DNA from: Shewanella piezotolerans WP3
GTDB taxonomy: Bacteria > Pseudomonadota > Gammaproteobacteria > Enterobacterales > Shewanellaceae
Length of the DNA: 64,000 nucleotides
Reading direction: 5' to 3'
Assembly (NCBI RefSeq): GCF_000014885.1
Contig: NC_011566.1
Location: 310,001 to 374,000, forward strand
The translations under genes were made by a program, and so were the position numbers. Of the stretch, positions 36,391 through 44,510 are shown piece by piece; position 1 is the stretch's first letter; the number at the start of each line of letters is the position of its first letter. Below the pieces are notes generated by a model. It made no database searches and was not told the DNA's origin. It saw only the letters and a list, made by a program, of their open reading frames with translations.

Positions 36391-36757
36391 TGTTCCCAGT
36401 TGTTTGCTTCGCCCACATTTGTACAGTATCAGACTGCGTCTGATTAAGGTCGTGGAACTCCATCCCACACCCGGCCAAAAGGGGATCAACAGCAATCCCC
36501 TCTTGGATCACCCGTGCCGCCCCGACGAAGTTGACCTCCTCGTACTTATTCGAAATAGCCTAACGCTTCCGATGGGACATCCTGTCCCGCGAAAGCTATG
36601 CCCACGTCCGTGTGGGCATTACGGCTATTTCTTCAACGCACTTCGGCAACTTCGATGGGGAATGGGTGTTTCACGTAGAGTTTTGAGTTGGGAATCATTC
36701 GGTGTTTAATTTGGGGGATACAGAAGGGGCGCTGGAATTGAAAGTTTACTCTGAATC
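36391..36757. repeat. Palindrome-rich repeat family B, copy 3
   Basis: Follows copy 2 directly and repeats its modules in the same order: GTCGTGGaacTCCATCCCAC, GGGGATcaacagcAATCCCC, CCGCCCCGACGAAG, GCCTAACGCTTCCGATGGGAC with its hairpin GGGACatcctGTCCC, GCCCACgtcCGTGTGGGC, the CACTTCGGCAACTTCGATGG block and AAAGTTTACT at the end. It is the most complete copy in the window and best shows the chain-of-hairpins design. Confidence 0.75.
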
Positions 36758-36786
36758 CCAATTGTTCTTGACCCCAATTGTTTATT

Positions 36787-37626
36787 CTAAATCAGTTCTT
36801 GTTTCGCACATGCAACATAAGCATATTGCTTTAGGTGTTCAGGTAGTTTCACTGGTGCATTGTGTCTCATTATGCTCATTCCAATTCCCCCTATTACCGA
36901 TGCACCTTTTAGTGCTAATCCACAATTATTATCAACACCTAATTCTGTAAGTATTCCAGAAGTGAATCCTACTGCCCCTTCTATGGTTAGGACATCTACT
37001 GAACATCGAAGTAACGATGGATACTTAGCTTCATCAATGACCCTATTTAGTTCCGCAATGTCATTTTCTATTTTTCTCTGCTTCCGTTGAAGTGTGTCTA
37101 CACTGCTCGGTGACATGACAATAAAATCTTTGAGGTCATCCATGCTATCTCTAAATTCAAGTAACATGTCTTGGCGTTTCTTTTTAAACTCGAGTATTTC
37201 TGGGAGGGGAACCTCTGGGGTAAAGACTTTTAATGCATCGACTAGGTGAAAACACAAAGCTTCGTGCTTAGTTTTTTTATCTGTACTCAACCCTAGGGTT
37301 GTTATGCTAGAAGCAAGACTCCAATCGGTGCTTCCGTTGGTTGTAAGCTCCGTAAATGCCCGATCTTCTAAAGACCGCCAAAATGAAGCGCCTGCATTTG
37401 TAGGTCCGTCAACATTAACTCTTAGATACTTAGCTACTCCTGAGTTGATTAAGTATTCAAAGCTATCTCCCATGCCGAAGTGAAATATGTTGCTTTGTGG
37501 ACATACTAAATGATCCCAGAATAGTAGGTATTGTCTTAAGTTTTGTTCGTCTACTCCCCCATTCATTGTGAAGCCTGAGGCGTTTGCAGCTATATTTTGA
37601 GTGATCATCAAACCACGGTGGCTCAT
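36787..37626 (-). CDS. Unknown protein, DUF6236-like, AT-rich
   Basis: A 279-residue soluble protein. The N-terminus (SHRGLMITQNIAANASGFTMNGGVDEQNLRQYLLFWDHLVCPQSN) and the central helix RKRQRKIENDIAELNRVIDEAKYP-like region resemble DUF6236 proteins, as far as I can judge by eye. A coiled-coil is likely around residues 150-205, and a Gly-rich hydrophobic C-terminal segment follows. Base composition is clearly more AT-rich than its neighbours. It lies between repeat copies (family B upstream in coordinates, family A at 37760), which suggests acquisition. No function assigned. Confidence 0.55.
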   Translation of the reverse strand: MSHRGLMITQNIAANASGFTMNGGVDEQNLRQYLLFWDHLVCPQSNIFHFGMGDSFEYLINSGVAKYLRVNVDGPTNAGASFWRSLEDRAFTELTTNGSTDWSLASSITTLGLSTDKKTKHEALCFHLVDALKVFTPEVPLPEILEFKKKRQDMLLEFRDSMDDLKDFIVMSPSSVDTLQRKQRKIENDIAELNRVIDEAKYPSLLRCSVDVLTIEGAVGFTSGILTELGVDNNCGLALKGASVIGGIGMSIMRHNAPVKLPEHLKQYAYVACAKQELI

Positions 37627-37759
37627 AGAATACAGCCTTTTAAATAATAGAGTTTGTTACAATGAATATCTCATTTAACGATCTAATTTTCTAGAGTATT
37701 TATCTGAAAATATAACAATTTTACATTTGTACTAATCAGACACTCTACTGCTAGAAGGA

Positions 37760-38024
37760 TACCGCTTTTATACCCCGTGTAGATGCGGTTGAGGCCTTCG
37801 ATTTCAGGGACGAAACCGCAGAGCGGCCATGGACGGCGTACAGCGTGCCTCAGCAGTATCTGCACATGCGCTGGCCGCAGGTCATTGGAACCACTGCTGC
37901 TTGATGATTACTTATAGCTAAAAAGATAGCGAGACAACATGAACATCGGTGAGTTTACATGGCTGAAATTGCAGCGAGTCTCAGACATATTGGCACATGT
38001 GCTGGTCGCAGACCATTGGAACCA
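37760..38024. repeat. Direct repeat family A, copy 3 (long form)
   Basis: About 265 bp, nearly identical to copy 2 over its whole length, from ACCGCTTTTATACCCCGTG to CATTGGAACCACC, with a few substitutions (GCTGGTCGCAGACC for GCTGGCCGCAGGCC near its end). It separates the unknown AT-rich gene from the GGGtGRT operon. The ~130 bp before it (37627-37759) hold the promoter side of that gene. Confidence 0.8.
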
Positions 38025-38105
38025 CCTTTGTTAAGTAATCCCAATAGCCCAATTGAATCCCCCACAAACCCTACAAAACATACTAAGCAATAGCGGCAGC
38101 GATAC

Positions 38106-39092
38106 TTAACGATTCAACTGTTGCTCTACTGCAACAGCCAACGCCACACTTGCACCAACCATAGGGTTATTGCCCATGCCGATAAAGCCCATCATTGCCA
38201 CATGGGCGGGGACTGATGAACTGCCTGCAAACTGTGCGTCGGCGTGCATTCTGCCCATAGTGTCGGTCATGCCATATGAGGCGGGGCCAGCTGCGACATT
38301 ATCTGGGTGTAGTGTACGGCCTGTACCGCCGCCAGATGCAACAGAGAAATAGGGTTTCGCTTGGTTAATGCGCTCCGATTTATAGATCCCAGCGACAGGA
38401 TGCTGAAAGCGAGTTGGGTTGGTGGAGTTACCGGTAATGCTCACATCAACATCAGCGTAATGCATGATAGCCACACCCTCTCGAACGTCATCGGCGCCAA
38501 AGCATAAGATCTCCCCTCGTTGGCTGTCGGAAAAACGCTTGCGACTCACTTCATGCAGCTGACCTGTTTGGTAGTCGAACTGGGTGCGCACATAGGTAAA
38601 GCCGTTAATACGGGAGATTAGATAGGCGGCATCTTTACCTAAACCGTTAAGAATGACTTTTAGCGGTGATTGACGAGACTTATTGGCGTTAAGGGCGATT
38701 TTTATCGCGCCTTCGGCGGCGGCAAAGGATTCATGTCCAGCTAAAAAGCAGAAACATTGAGTCTGTTCGCTCAGCAACCTTGCAGCCAGTGCGCCATGAC
38801 CTAAGCCTACTTGACGCTGGGCGGCGACACTACCGGTCTTACAAAATGCCTGTAGTGCCTCACCAATATTACTGGCAGCGAGTGTGGCTGAATTATCCTT
38901 GGTCGCCAAGGCTCTATGCAGTGCTAACGCTGTGCCTAAGGTGTAAGCATCACAGGCATTATCAAAGGCAATTGGTTGGGTCTCGAGTACCATTTTTGGT
39001 GCATCAATATGATGTTGTAGACAAAACTCATTAGCCTCAGCAATAGAGCCCAGCTTCATCTCAGTCAGTAAGGTTTCGATTTGAGTGTTCAT
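38106..39092 (-). CDS. GGGtGRT protein
   Basis: A 328-residue protein of the GGGtGRT family, named for the motif seen here as SVASGGGTGRTLHPDNVAAGPASYG (near residue 250). Other marked segments are CFLAGHESFAAAEGAIKIALNANKS and the C-terminal MMGFIGMGNNPMVGASVALAVAVE. Its biochemical role is not established. It is encoded 14 bp after an IscU-like scaffold gene, an arrangement that recurs in several anaerobes and in Shewanella, which suggests a role tied to Fe-S clusters. The operon is preceded by a candidate fluoride riboswitch. Confidence 0.85.
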   Translation of the reverse strand: MNTQIETLLTEMKLGSIAEANEFCLQHHIDAPKMVLETQPIAFDNACDAYTLGTALALHRALATKDNSATLAASNIGEALQAFCKTGSVAAQRQVGLGHGALAARLLSEQTQCFCFLAGHESFAAAEGAIKIALNANKSRQSPLKVILNGLGKDAAYLISRINGFTYVRTQFDYQTGQLHEVSRKRFSDSQRGEILCFGADDVREGVAIMHYADVDVSITGNSTNPTRFQHPVAGIYKSERINQAKPYFSVASGGGTGRTLHPDNVAAGPASYGMTDTMGRMHADAQFAGSSSVPAHVAMMGFIGMGNNPMVGASVALAVAVEQQLNR

Positions 39093-39106
39093 GGCTAGCT
39101 CCTCTA

Positions 39107-39799
39107 TTAGGCTTGACGTGGGTTGACAGTGGTTACGGCATCGTTAAAACGACCATAAGTGCCGGTGGCTTCGGTTGCGGCAGTATCGGGTGCACGACCT
39201 TCATTCATTAGTGCCATCATCTTGCCTAAGTTGAGGTAGCGATAACCAATAACCTCACCGTCGCCGTCAAGGGCTAACTGGGTGACATAGCCTTCTGCCA
39301 ATTCCATATAGCGCACGCCTTTGGCGTTAGTGGAGTAGCTCGTGCCGACTTGGCTGCGTTGGGTTTTGCCTAAATCTTCAAGGGCTGCACCTATTTCGAG
39401 TCCGTCTTCTGAAAACGCGGATTGAGTGCGGCCATAAACAAACTGCAGGAATATCTCCCGCATCGCCACGTTAATGGCGTCGCACACTAAGTCGGTGTTG
39501 AGTGCTTCGAGTATGGTTTTACCAGTGATTATCTCGGCGGCCATTGCCGCTGAATGAGTCATACCTGAACAGCCAATGGTTTCGATAAGCGCTTCTTCGA
39601 TGATCCCCTGCTTGACGTTTAAAGTCAGTTTGGCGGCGCCTTGTTGCGGTGCGCAGGCACCTACGCCATGGCTCAAGCCTGAAATGGCAATGACATCTTT
39701 GGGATTGAGCATACGTCCTTCAATAGGAATGGGGGCTGACGGATGCAAGTCGCCCCGCTGAATAGGGCACATAGACTGAATTTCTGAAGAGTATTGCAT
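39107..39799 (-). CDS. IscU/NifU-like iron-sulfur cluster scaffold protein
   Basis: A 230-residue protein with an N-terminal extension (about 1-40) and an IscU/NifU_N-like domain. Three conserved Cys are seen: GLSHGVGACAPQQG, IETIGCSGMTHSA and TDLVCDAINVAMREIF, in the right order for cluster ligands. It is longer than IscU (about 128). The start ATG 39799 sits behind TAGGAAAAC, a ribosome site that forms one arm of a perfect hairpin, and follows a candidate fluoride riboswitch. It is co-transcribed with the GGGtGRT gene. Not part of an isc or suf operon. Confidence 0.8.
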   Translation of the reverse strand: MQYSSEIQSMCPIQRGDLHPSAPIPIEGRMLNPKDVIAISGLSHGVGACAPQQGAAKLTLNVKQGIIEEALIETIGCSGMTHSAAMAAEIITGKTILEALNTDLVCDAINVAMREIFLQFVYGRTQSAFSEDGLEIGAALEDLGKTQRSQVGTSYSTNAKGVRYMELAEGYVTQLALDGDGEVIGYRYLNLGKMMALMNEGRAPDTAATEATGTYGRFNDAVTTVNPRQA

Positions 39800-39802
39800 G
39801 GT

Positions 39803-39829
39803 GTTTTCCTAAATAAATGCTAGGAAAAC
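39803..39829 (-). promoter_or_regulatory. Hairpin covering the ribosome binding site
   Basis: Perfect 9-bp inverted repeat on the minus strand, GTTTTCCTA (39829-39821) and TAGGAAAAC (39811-39803), separated by 9 nt. The second arm contains the AGGAAAA ribosome site of the IscU-like gene, whose ATG follows after 3 more bases. When folded it should block translation, so it fits the expression platform of the riboswitch upstream. Confidence 0.65.
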
Positions 39830-39918
39830 AAGAAAGCGGAGATAGTGACTGATTGGGCATGTCCCACAGAAATACGCTGACAACACTTGTTGTCATCTCA
39901 GGCTAACCTGTTTTCGAT

Positions 39919-39976
39919 TCTGTAGGAGTCATCAGCCAAAATTGGCGGTTAAGTCGGTGGAACCCCATCACCTGCA
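39919..39976 (-). promoter_or_regulatory. Fluoride (crcB) riboswitch
   Basis: Read on the minus strand, the segment has the crcB-motif layout: GGTGATGGGGTTCCACC (P1/P2 with the GATGG...TTC core), an unpaired stretch, the hairpin GCCAATTTTGGC, and the 3' consensus CTGATGACTCCTACAG. These ends are diagnostic of fluoride aptamers. It lies about 120 nt upstream of the IscU-like gene. Between them are a second hairpin (TGACAAC-AAGT-GTTGTCA) and the hairpin that covers the ribosome site. The assignment is by eye and should be scored with the Rfam model for this motif. Confidence 0.8.
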
Positions 39977-40002
39977 AAGTTGACTAATCAACCTTTCACT
40001 AA

Positions 40003-40044
40003 AGTATAGGTCAGCACTTTTCAGTAAAAGTTGATCATGATCTC
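40003..40044 (-). promoter_or_regulatory. Candidate promoter with FNR-like site
   Basis: On the minus strand TATACT (40008-40003) is a plausible -10 box, placing the start near 39996, 20 nt before the riboswitch. The sequence GAGATCATGATCAA (40044-40031) matches the FNR/EtrA consensus TTGATN4ATCAA in its right half and partly in its left. Its centre falls at -41.5 from the estimated start, the class II activator position. No good -35 box is present, as expected of an activated promoter. The rest of 40045-40372 shows nothing I can name. Confidence 0.4.
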
Positions 40045-40372
40045 ATTTTGAGAATTATTGAATACAGGGCCTCAACGTAGTCGTTCATCAATAGGCTCGC
40101 CGACGGCAGTTCTTGCGAACATCTCTTTAAAATAGCGTTGCAAAGGGAGTTATTCGGCTGTTATAGCCCGCTTTTATATATTATTTTCTACGATATTTAG
40201 AAATTTTATTTTGACTCCGTTTGATAGATTTAACACTGTTCGATGGCTGCGCTATGTGTATTATTTGTCGCTTGCTTACAATCGCTTACCTGGGAATTAC
40301 ACTTGGTTACAGTGATGGGTATAGCTCAGTGATAGCCTAATGTGGTCATCCATTATGAGCTGTTATTGCGGA

Positions 40373-42058
40373 ATGAAGAGCCCAGAAAAACATACTAATT
40401 CTCAGTCTATTTTTCAGTATAAGTTGAGCGTAAATCAGCTTGTCTGCATCACCTCACTATATTTTACCTTAGTCTTTAATTCTCCATTCTTAAAAGAGGT
40501 TAGAGCTGTTGTAACCGCGCTGCCTGAATATAGTCTTGGGTTTCTATATAGCATTCCGCTGCTAGTCTTCTGTCTATGTGTTCTGCTATTCAATTTTCTG
40601 AGTCTTGGCGGTAATCGATATCTAGTGAAGCCAGTGCTTATTGGCATATTACTGATCTCGTCATTAGTGTTTTATAGCAAGCTTACTTTTGGTGTCGTGT
40701 TTGACTACGGCATGGTGCAGAACTCAATGCAGAGCCACAGTTCTGAAGCAACGACGTATTTGAATCAATACTCGGTGCTATTTTTCTTATTGAGTGGTGT
40801 ATTACCAGCAATCTTGATTGCTCGCTGTGATATCCGCTACTTGTCGATGGGACGAAATATTTCTCAAAGCATAAAGCTGAGTGTCATCTGTATTGTCACT
40901 ATCGTGCTAATTGCTTACCTGTATTACCCTAATTACGCCTCAGTCGGTCGAAATAACAAACATCTACAGAAGTCATCAATACCCTTTCAGTACCTTGTCG
41001 CAACAGGAAAATATGTGCGCGATAATTACTTTTCGACGCCACTAGAGTTCAAGGTGTTAGATAGTCAACCTAAGCTGCATATACAACCAAATGAAGCTAG
41101 GCGGGTGGTTGTTATGCTGGTGGGAGAAACGGCAAGGGCCGATCACTTTGCGCTAAATGGTTATCCGAAACAGACTAATCCCTATACCCAAGGGCAAGCG
41201 ATAACGTCATTTAAGAATGTGTATTCCTGTGGAACGGCAACGGCAGTCTCTATCCCTTGTATGTTTTCAGCACTAAGTCGAGCAGATTACGAGCATAATA
41301 GAGCCAACTCACAACAGAATTTACTCGATTTAGTCTCACTCGCGGGCGTTGATGTGTTGTGGGTCGACAATAATGGTTGCAAGGGAGTGTGTGAACGAGT
41401 GCCAACAGTAACCATTGACGTCAATTCAGGATCACCTTTATGTGATGGTGATTACTGTTTTGACGAAGCTTTGCTGGCACCGCTTGAGCACAAATTACAA
41501 AACTTAACTGCAAGCAGCACTTTGATCGTACTGCATATGATGGGCTCACACGGACCGACCTACTATAAACGTTACCCAGAGCAGAGACGTGTATTTGCTG
41601 ATGACTGCCCCCGCAGTGATATTCAAAATTGCGATACAGCTGCGCTCATTAATACTTATGACAATACCATCGCTTATACTGACTGGGTGATCTCAAAAGT
41701 GATTGGCGAGCTTAATGAATTACCGCTTGGTACCGAATCAGCAATGTTATACGTTTCCGATCATGGTGAGTCACTAGGGGAAAATGGGGCGTATTTGCAT
41801 GGTTTCCCTTACGCATTGGCTCCTGAGTCACAAAAGCACGTACCGCTATTAGCTTGGTTTACAAAACCAATGAAAGTCGATAGCAAGTGCTTAAAGCAAA
41901 GTGCCGATAATACCCACTTTAGCCACGATAATATTTTTCACAGCATGCTTGGAGTCCTACAAGTGAGTTCAAGCGTGTATCAAGCATCATTAGATATGTT
42001 TGCACGTTGCAAAAAACGCGTAAACACACGGTTGGCGACTGTAAATGCTGCCGGTTAG
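40373..42058 (+). CDS. eptA: Phosphoethanolamine transferase (EptA-like)
   Basis: About 561 residues with an N-terminal membrane domain (about five helices in the first ~190 residues) and a periplasmic alkaline-phosphatase-fold domain. Catalytic features: VVVMLVGETARADHFALNGYPKQTNP (metal-binding Glu), SCGTATAVSIPCMFS (the Thr nucleophile), MMGSHGPTYYKRYP and VSDHGESLGENGAYLHG. Paired Cys in the periplasmic part fit the family disulfides. It adds phosphoethanolamine to lipid A, lowering its charge and polymyxin binding. The frame is open to ATG 40340; I prefer ATG 40373. No pmrAB-type regulators lie beside it. Confidence 0.85.
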   Translation: MKSPEKHTNSQSIFQYKLSVNQLVCITSLYFTLVFNSPFLKEVRAVVTALPEYSLGFLYSIPLLVFCLCVLLFNFLSLGGNRYLVKPVLIGILLISSLVFYSKLTFGVVFDYGMVQNSMQSHSSEATTYLNQYSVLFFLLSGVLPAILIARCDIRYLSMGRNISQSIKLSVICIVTIVLIAYLYYPNYASVGRNNKHLQKSSIPFQYLVATGKYVRDNYFSTPLEFKVLDSQPKLHIQPNEARRVVVMLVGETARADHFALNGYPKQTNPYTQGQAITSFKNVYSCGTATAVSIPCMFSALSRADYEHNRANSQQNLLDLVSLAGVDVLWVDNNGCKGVCERVPTVTIDVNSGSPLCDGDYCFDEALLAPLEHKLQNLTASSTLIVLHMMGSHGPTYYKRYPEQRRVFADDCPRSDIQNCDTAALINTYDNTIAYTDWVISKVIGELNELPLGTESAMLYVSDHGESLGENGAYLHGFPYALAPESQKHVPLLAWFTKPMKVDSKCLKQSADNTHFSHDNIFHSMLGVLQVSSSVYQASLDMFARCKKRVNTRLATVNAAG

Positions 42059-42076
42059 CCGTAAGCATGATGCTCC

Positions 42077-42115
42077 CTCAATGATTAGCAGTTCATGGCT
42101 AATCCCATCATTGAG
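42077..42115 (+). terminator. Long hairpin after eptA, possible terminator
   Basis: CTCAATGAT (42077-42085) pairs with ATCATTGAG (42107-42115), and an inner stem ATTAGC/GCTAAT extends it. It lies 18 bp past the eptA stop, but no T run follows, so termination by this hairpin is uncertain. Confidence 0.4.
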
Positions 42116-42208
42116 CTGTGCTGAGCAGGCCATTAGTCATTGGAAGCGCCAATGCGCCTTTCTGCGCCGTGCTTGAGGGGGAATCAATTGAGTGGCACTC
42201 AATCACAG

Positions 42209-43159
42209 CTAAAACTGACATTGTTTCAACGTTTGGTAGCTGAAATCTTTATAGTAACTCTGAGCTGCACCTAATGCAGGATCAAACTCCCCAGCCCAAA
42301 CGGAAATATCCTCATGGGTCGCCCACATGTTCATCATTGTCATCAAGTTTGATTCATTTGTTGTGGGGATATGCGGACTGTTGTTTGAATCGACTTGGTG
42401 GACCAATAGACCATCGACGTACCACTGTATTTTCCCTGATGACCAACGTATGCCGTAACGGTGAAAATCTAATGCTGCGTCAAATTGTAGTGGGATGAGC
42501 AAGGCGTTTTCGCCTGCTGCAGGCTCACCGTTACGCCAAAAATTTATCTGCATAAAGTTGGTATTGTCGCCTAAGAACTCGATATCTATCTCGTGGTGTA
42601 GGCCATTGCCGTTTGGGGCGATATCGTAGGGGCTGGCAAAGAGAAAAAAGCTACTGACAACCCCTGCACGAGCAGCGGGTTTCATACTTATTTCATAGCA
42701 ACCATAGCCTCGGTACTCATGGCTACGTAACTCGCCGGAGACTCAGTCAGGGCTGTCAGGTGTGCCAAGGTTACTTAAGGTGAGCTGCATGCCATCGCCG
42801 CTATGGCTAATCGCATCGGCTTGCCAGCGATTTACAAAAGGAAAGCCATTATGCCAGCCATCGCTGGCCCACCAATAGCTGTAATCCAATTGAGTTAATC
42901 CATCACTAAAGCCACTGCTTTTAGCGGGTTTTCCTTTGTTGTCTTTTTTGTTATTTGAGTTAGCTTTTTGCAAGGAGTCCTCCTTAGCAATACGCTGGGC
43001 AGATGCCTGTTGCTGCGAAAATTTTGCTGATTTCCCGCGGATTTTGATATCTGTTTTGTCGTTATTCTTAGCGTAAACGCCACTTTGGTAGCCGATGAGT
43101 AAGATACAGCTAAGGCAAAGGGTTGATTGCTTGGCTTTGTTGAGCAGGTAACTTGGCAT
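42209..43159 (-). pseudogene. Glycoside hydrolase family 16 gene with one in-frame TGA
   Basis: A secreted GH16 beta-glucanase-type gene interrupted by a single in-frame stop. Reading starts at 43159 with a signal peptide (to about GVYA), a linker rich in Lys/Ser/Gln, then LDYSYWWASDGWHNGFPFVNRW and ends at TGA 42743-42745. The same frame continues VSGELRSHEYRGYGCYEI...HEIDIEFLGDN (catalytic ExDxE) to 42209. Family members have a Trp at the stop (PDWVSGEL-like), so TGG to TGA is the simplest change. The catalytic Glu pair is intact downstream. A restart at ATG 42685 would lack the N-terminal strands and signal peptide. Confidence 0.8.
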
Positions 43160-43430
43160 GAAGACTCCAGCAGTGTCGTGACTAGTGGATGACTAATTAT
43201 AGCTACTGTTTCTAGAATGGATTGGTTCAGAGCCCTAAGTTTTTCCAAAGATACATAAGTAGTAATCAATACCGAGCCTAGACGGGGGCTGTATCTAGTT
43301 TCGCCTTAACGAGTTGTGATTGATGGCAGTGTCATTCCTCTTGAATTCAGAATATTAAGGTAAAGTGCTAGTGGATCTTGTATTTATCCTCTCTTACGGC
43401 ACTATAAACAGTGATTAAGGAGAATCAACT

Positions 43431-44510
43431 ATGCAAGAAAAGTCGCTTTCGGTAGCTGATGCGCAGCAACGGGTGGATCAGATCCATGCATTTCAGCAAG
43501 AGATGCAACAGCTAGAACATGACGACGTCATGGCGATATCCGTTAAGCAAAAAAGTCAGCTTGATGGTTACCATAACCAGCTGTTACAACGTTTAGCCAT
43601 GGTTTACGACGTCGATATAAGTAGCCAATCTAAGCAGCTTTCTTTGGGGATGAAAATCGCTTCAATGCTAGGTGCACTGGCGATGGCTACTAGCCTGTTT
43701 TTTCTGTTCTATCAGTTCTGGGGTTACATAAACACGCCTGTACAGGTCGCTATTTTAGTGGTGGCGCCAGTACTGTTATTTCTGCTGTCGTTAAAGCTGG
43801 CGCAAACCGAGCAGGGGAGTTATTACTCCAAGATAGCAGCATTGGTTAGCTTGGCCTGCTTTGTTCTTAATCTGTCGATGTTGGGGCAGATCTTTAATAT
43901 TACCCCGTCGCCTAATGCGTTTGCTGTTTGGTCCGCATTTGCTTTTTTACTCGCCTACGCCTGTAATGCGCGCTTACTGCTGTTCTTCGCTATTGTTAGT
44001 TTCAGTGGCTTTATTGCCATGAAACTGGGCAGTTGGTCGGGCATGTATTGGATAAGCTTTGGTGAGCGACCGGAAAACTTCTTACTGCCGAGCCTAGTCA
44101 TCTTTTTATTACCGCAGTTTATCTCGCAAAGAGCGTTCACTGGTTTTGATTCCATCTATAGGGTGACGGCAATGATTATGCTGTTTTTACCTATGCTGAT
44201 CTTGTCGAATTGGGGCGATATTAGTTATTTAGATTGGGACGCTGAAATCATTGAAGGTACCTATCAGGTCTGTGGCTTTGTCATTTCGGCAGCAGCGATC
44301 TGGCTAGGGGTTAAGCGCCAATGGGGAGCGGTCACTAATACTGGCAACGTATTTTTTATCTTGTTCCTCTATACCAAGTTCTTTGACTGGTGGTGGCAGT
44401 GGATGCCGAAATACATTTTCTTCTTCATTCTTGGTCTGTCAGCACTGCTGGCATTAATGGTGTTTAAGCGCATTCGTTCGAGTAACTTAAATCAAGGAGC
44501 CGCATCATGA
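43431..44510 (+). CDS. DUF2157-like membrane protein
   Basis: A 359-residue protein. A soluble helical N-terminus (about 1-75) is followed by about ten membrane helices (from MKIASMLGALAMATSLFFLFYQFW to the end). This matches DUF2157-type proteins, of unknown function. A strong ribosome site (AAGGAGAATCAACT) precedes the ATG. Its stop overlaps the start of the next gene by 4 bp. DUF2157 proteins are usually paired with GDYXXLXY or DUF4401/DUF4824 proteins, as here. Confidence 0.7.
   Translation: MQEKSLSVADAQQRVDQIHAFQQEMQQLEHDDVMAISVKQKSQLDGYHNQLLQRLAMVYDVDISSQSKQLSLGMKIASMLGALAMATSLFFLFYQFWGYINTPVQVAILVVAPVLLFLLSLKLAQTEQGSYYSKIAALVSLACFVLNLSMLGQIFNITPSPNAFAVWSAFAFLLAYACNARLLLFFAIVSFSGFIAMKLGSWSGMYWISFGERPENFLLPSLVIFLLPQFISQRAFTGFDSIYRVTAMIMLFLPMLILSNWGDISYLDWDAEIIEGTYQVCGFVISAAAIWLGVKRQWGAVTNTGNVFFILFLYTKFFDWWWQWMPKYIFFFILGLSALLALMVFKRIRSSNLNQGAAS

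Noticed and set aside
34563..38024. Integron cassette array with attC sites
   Set aside because: The repeats do not show paired RYYYAAC/GTTRRRY core sites in the right layout, the intervals contain more than one repeat family, and no integrase gene is present.
40045..40372. Regulatory RNA upstream of eptA
   Set aside because: The region was read on both strands and shows no conserved motif, strong hairpin or short ORF that could be supported.
42743..42745. TGA as a selenocysteine codon in the GH16 gene
   Set aside because: No SECIS-like hairpin was seen directly downstream, and the position is occupied by Trp in this type of enzyme, so a nonsense mutation is simpler.
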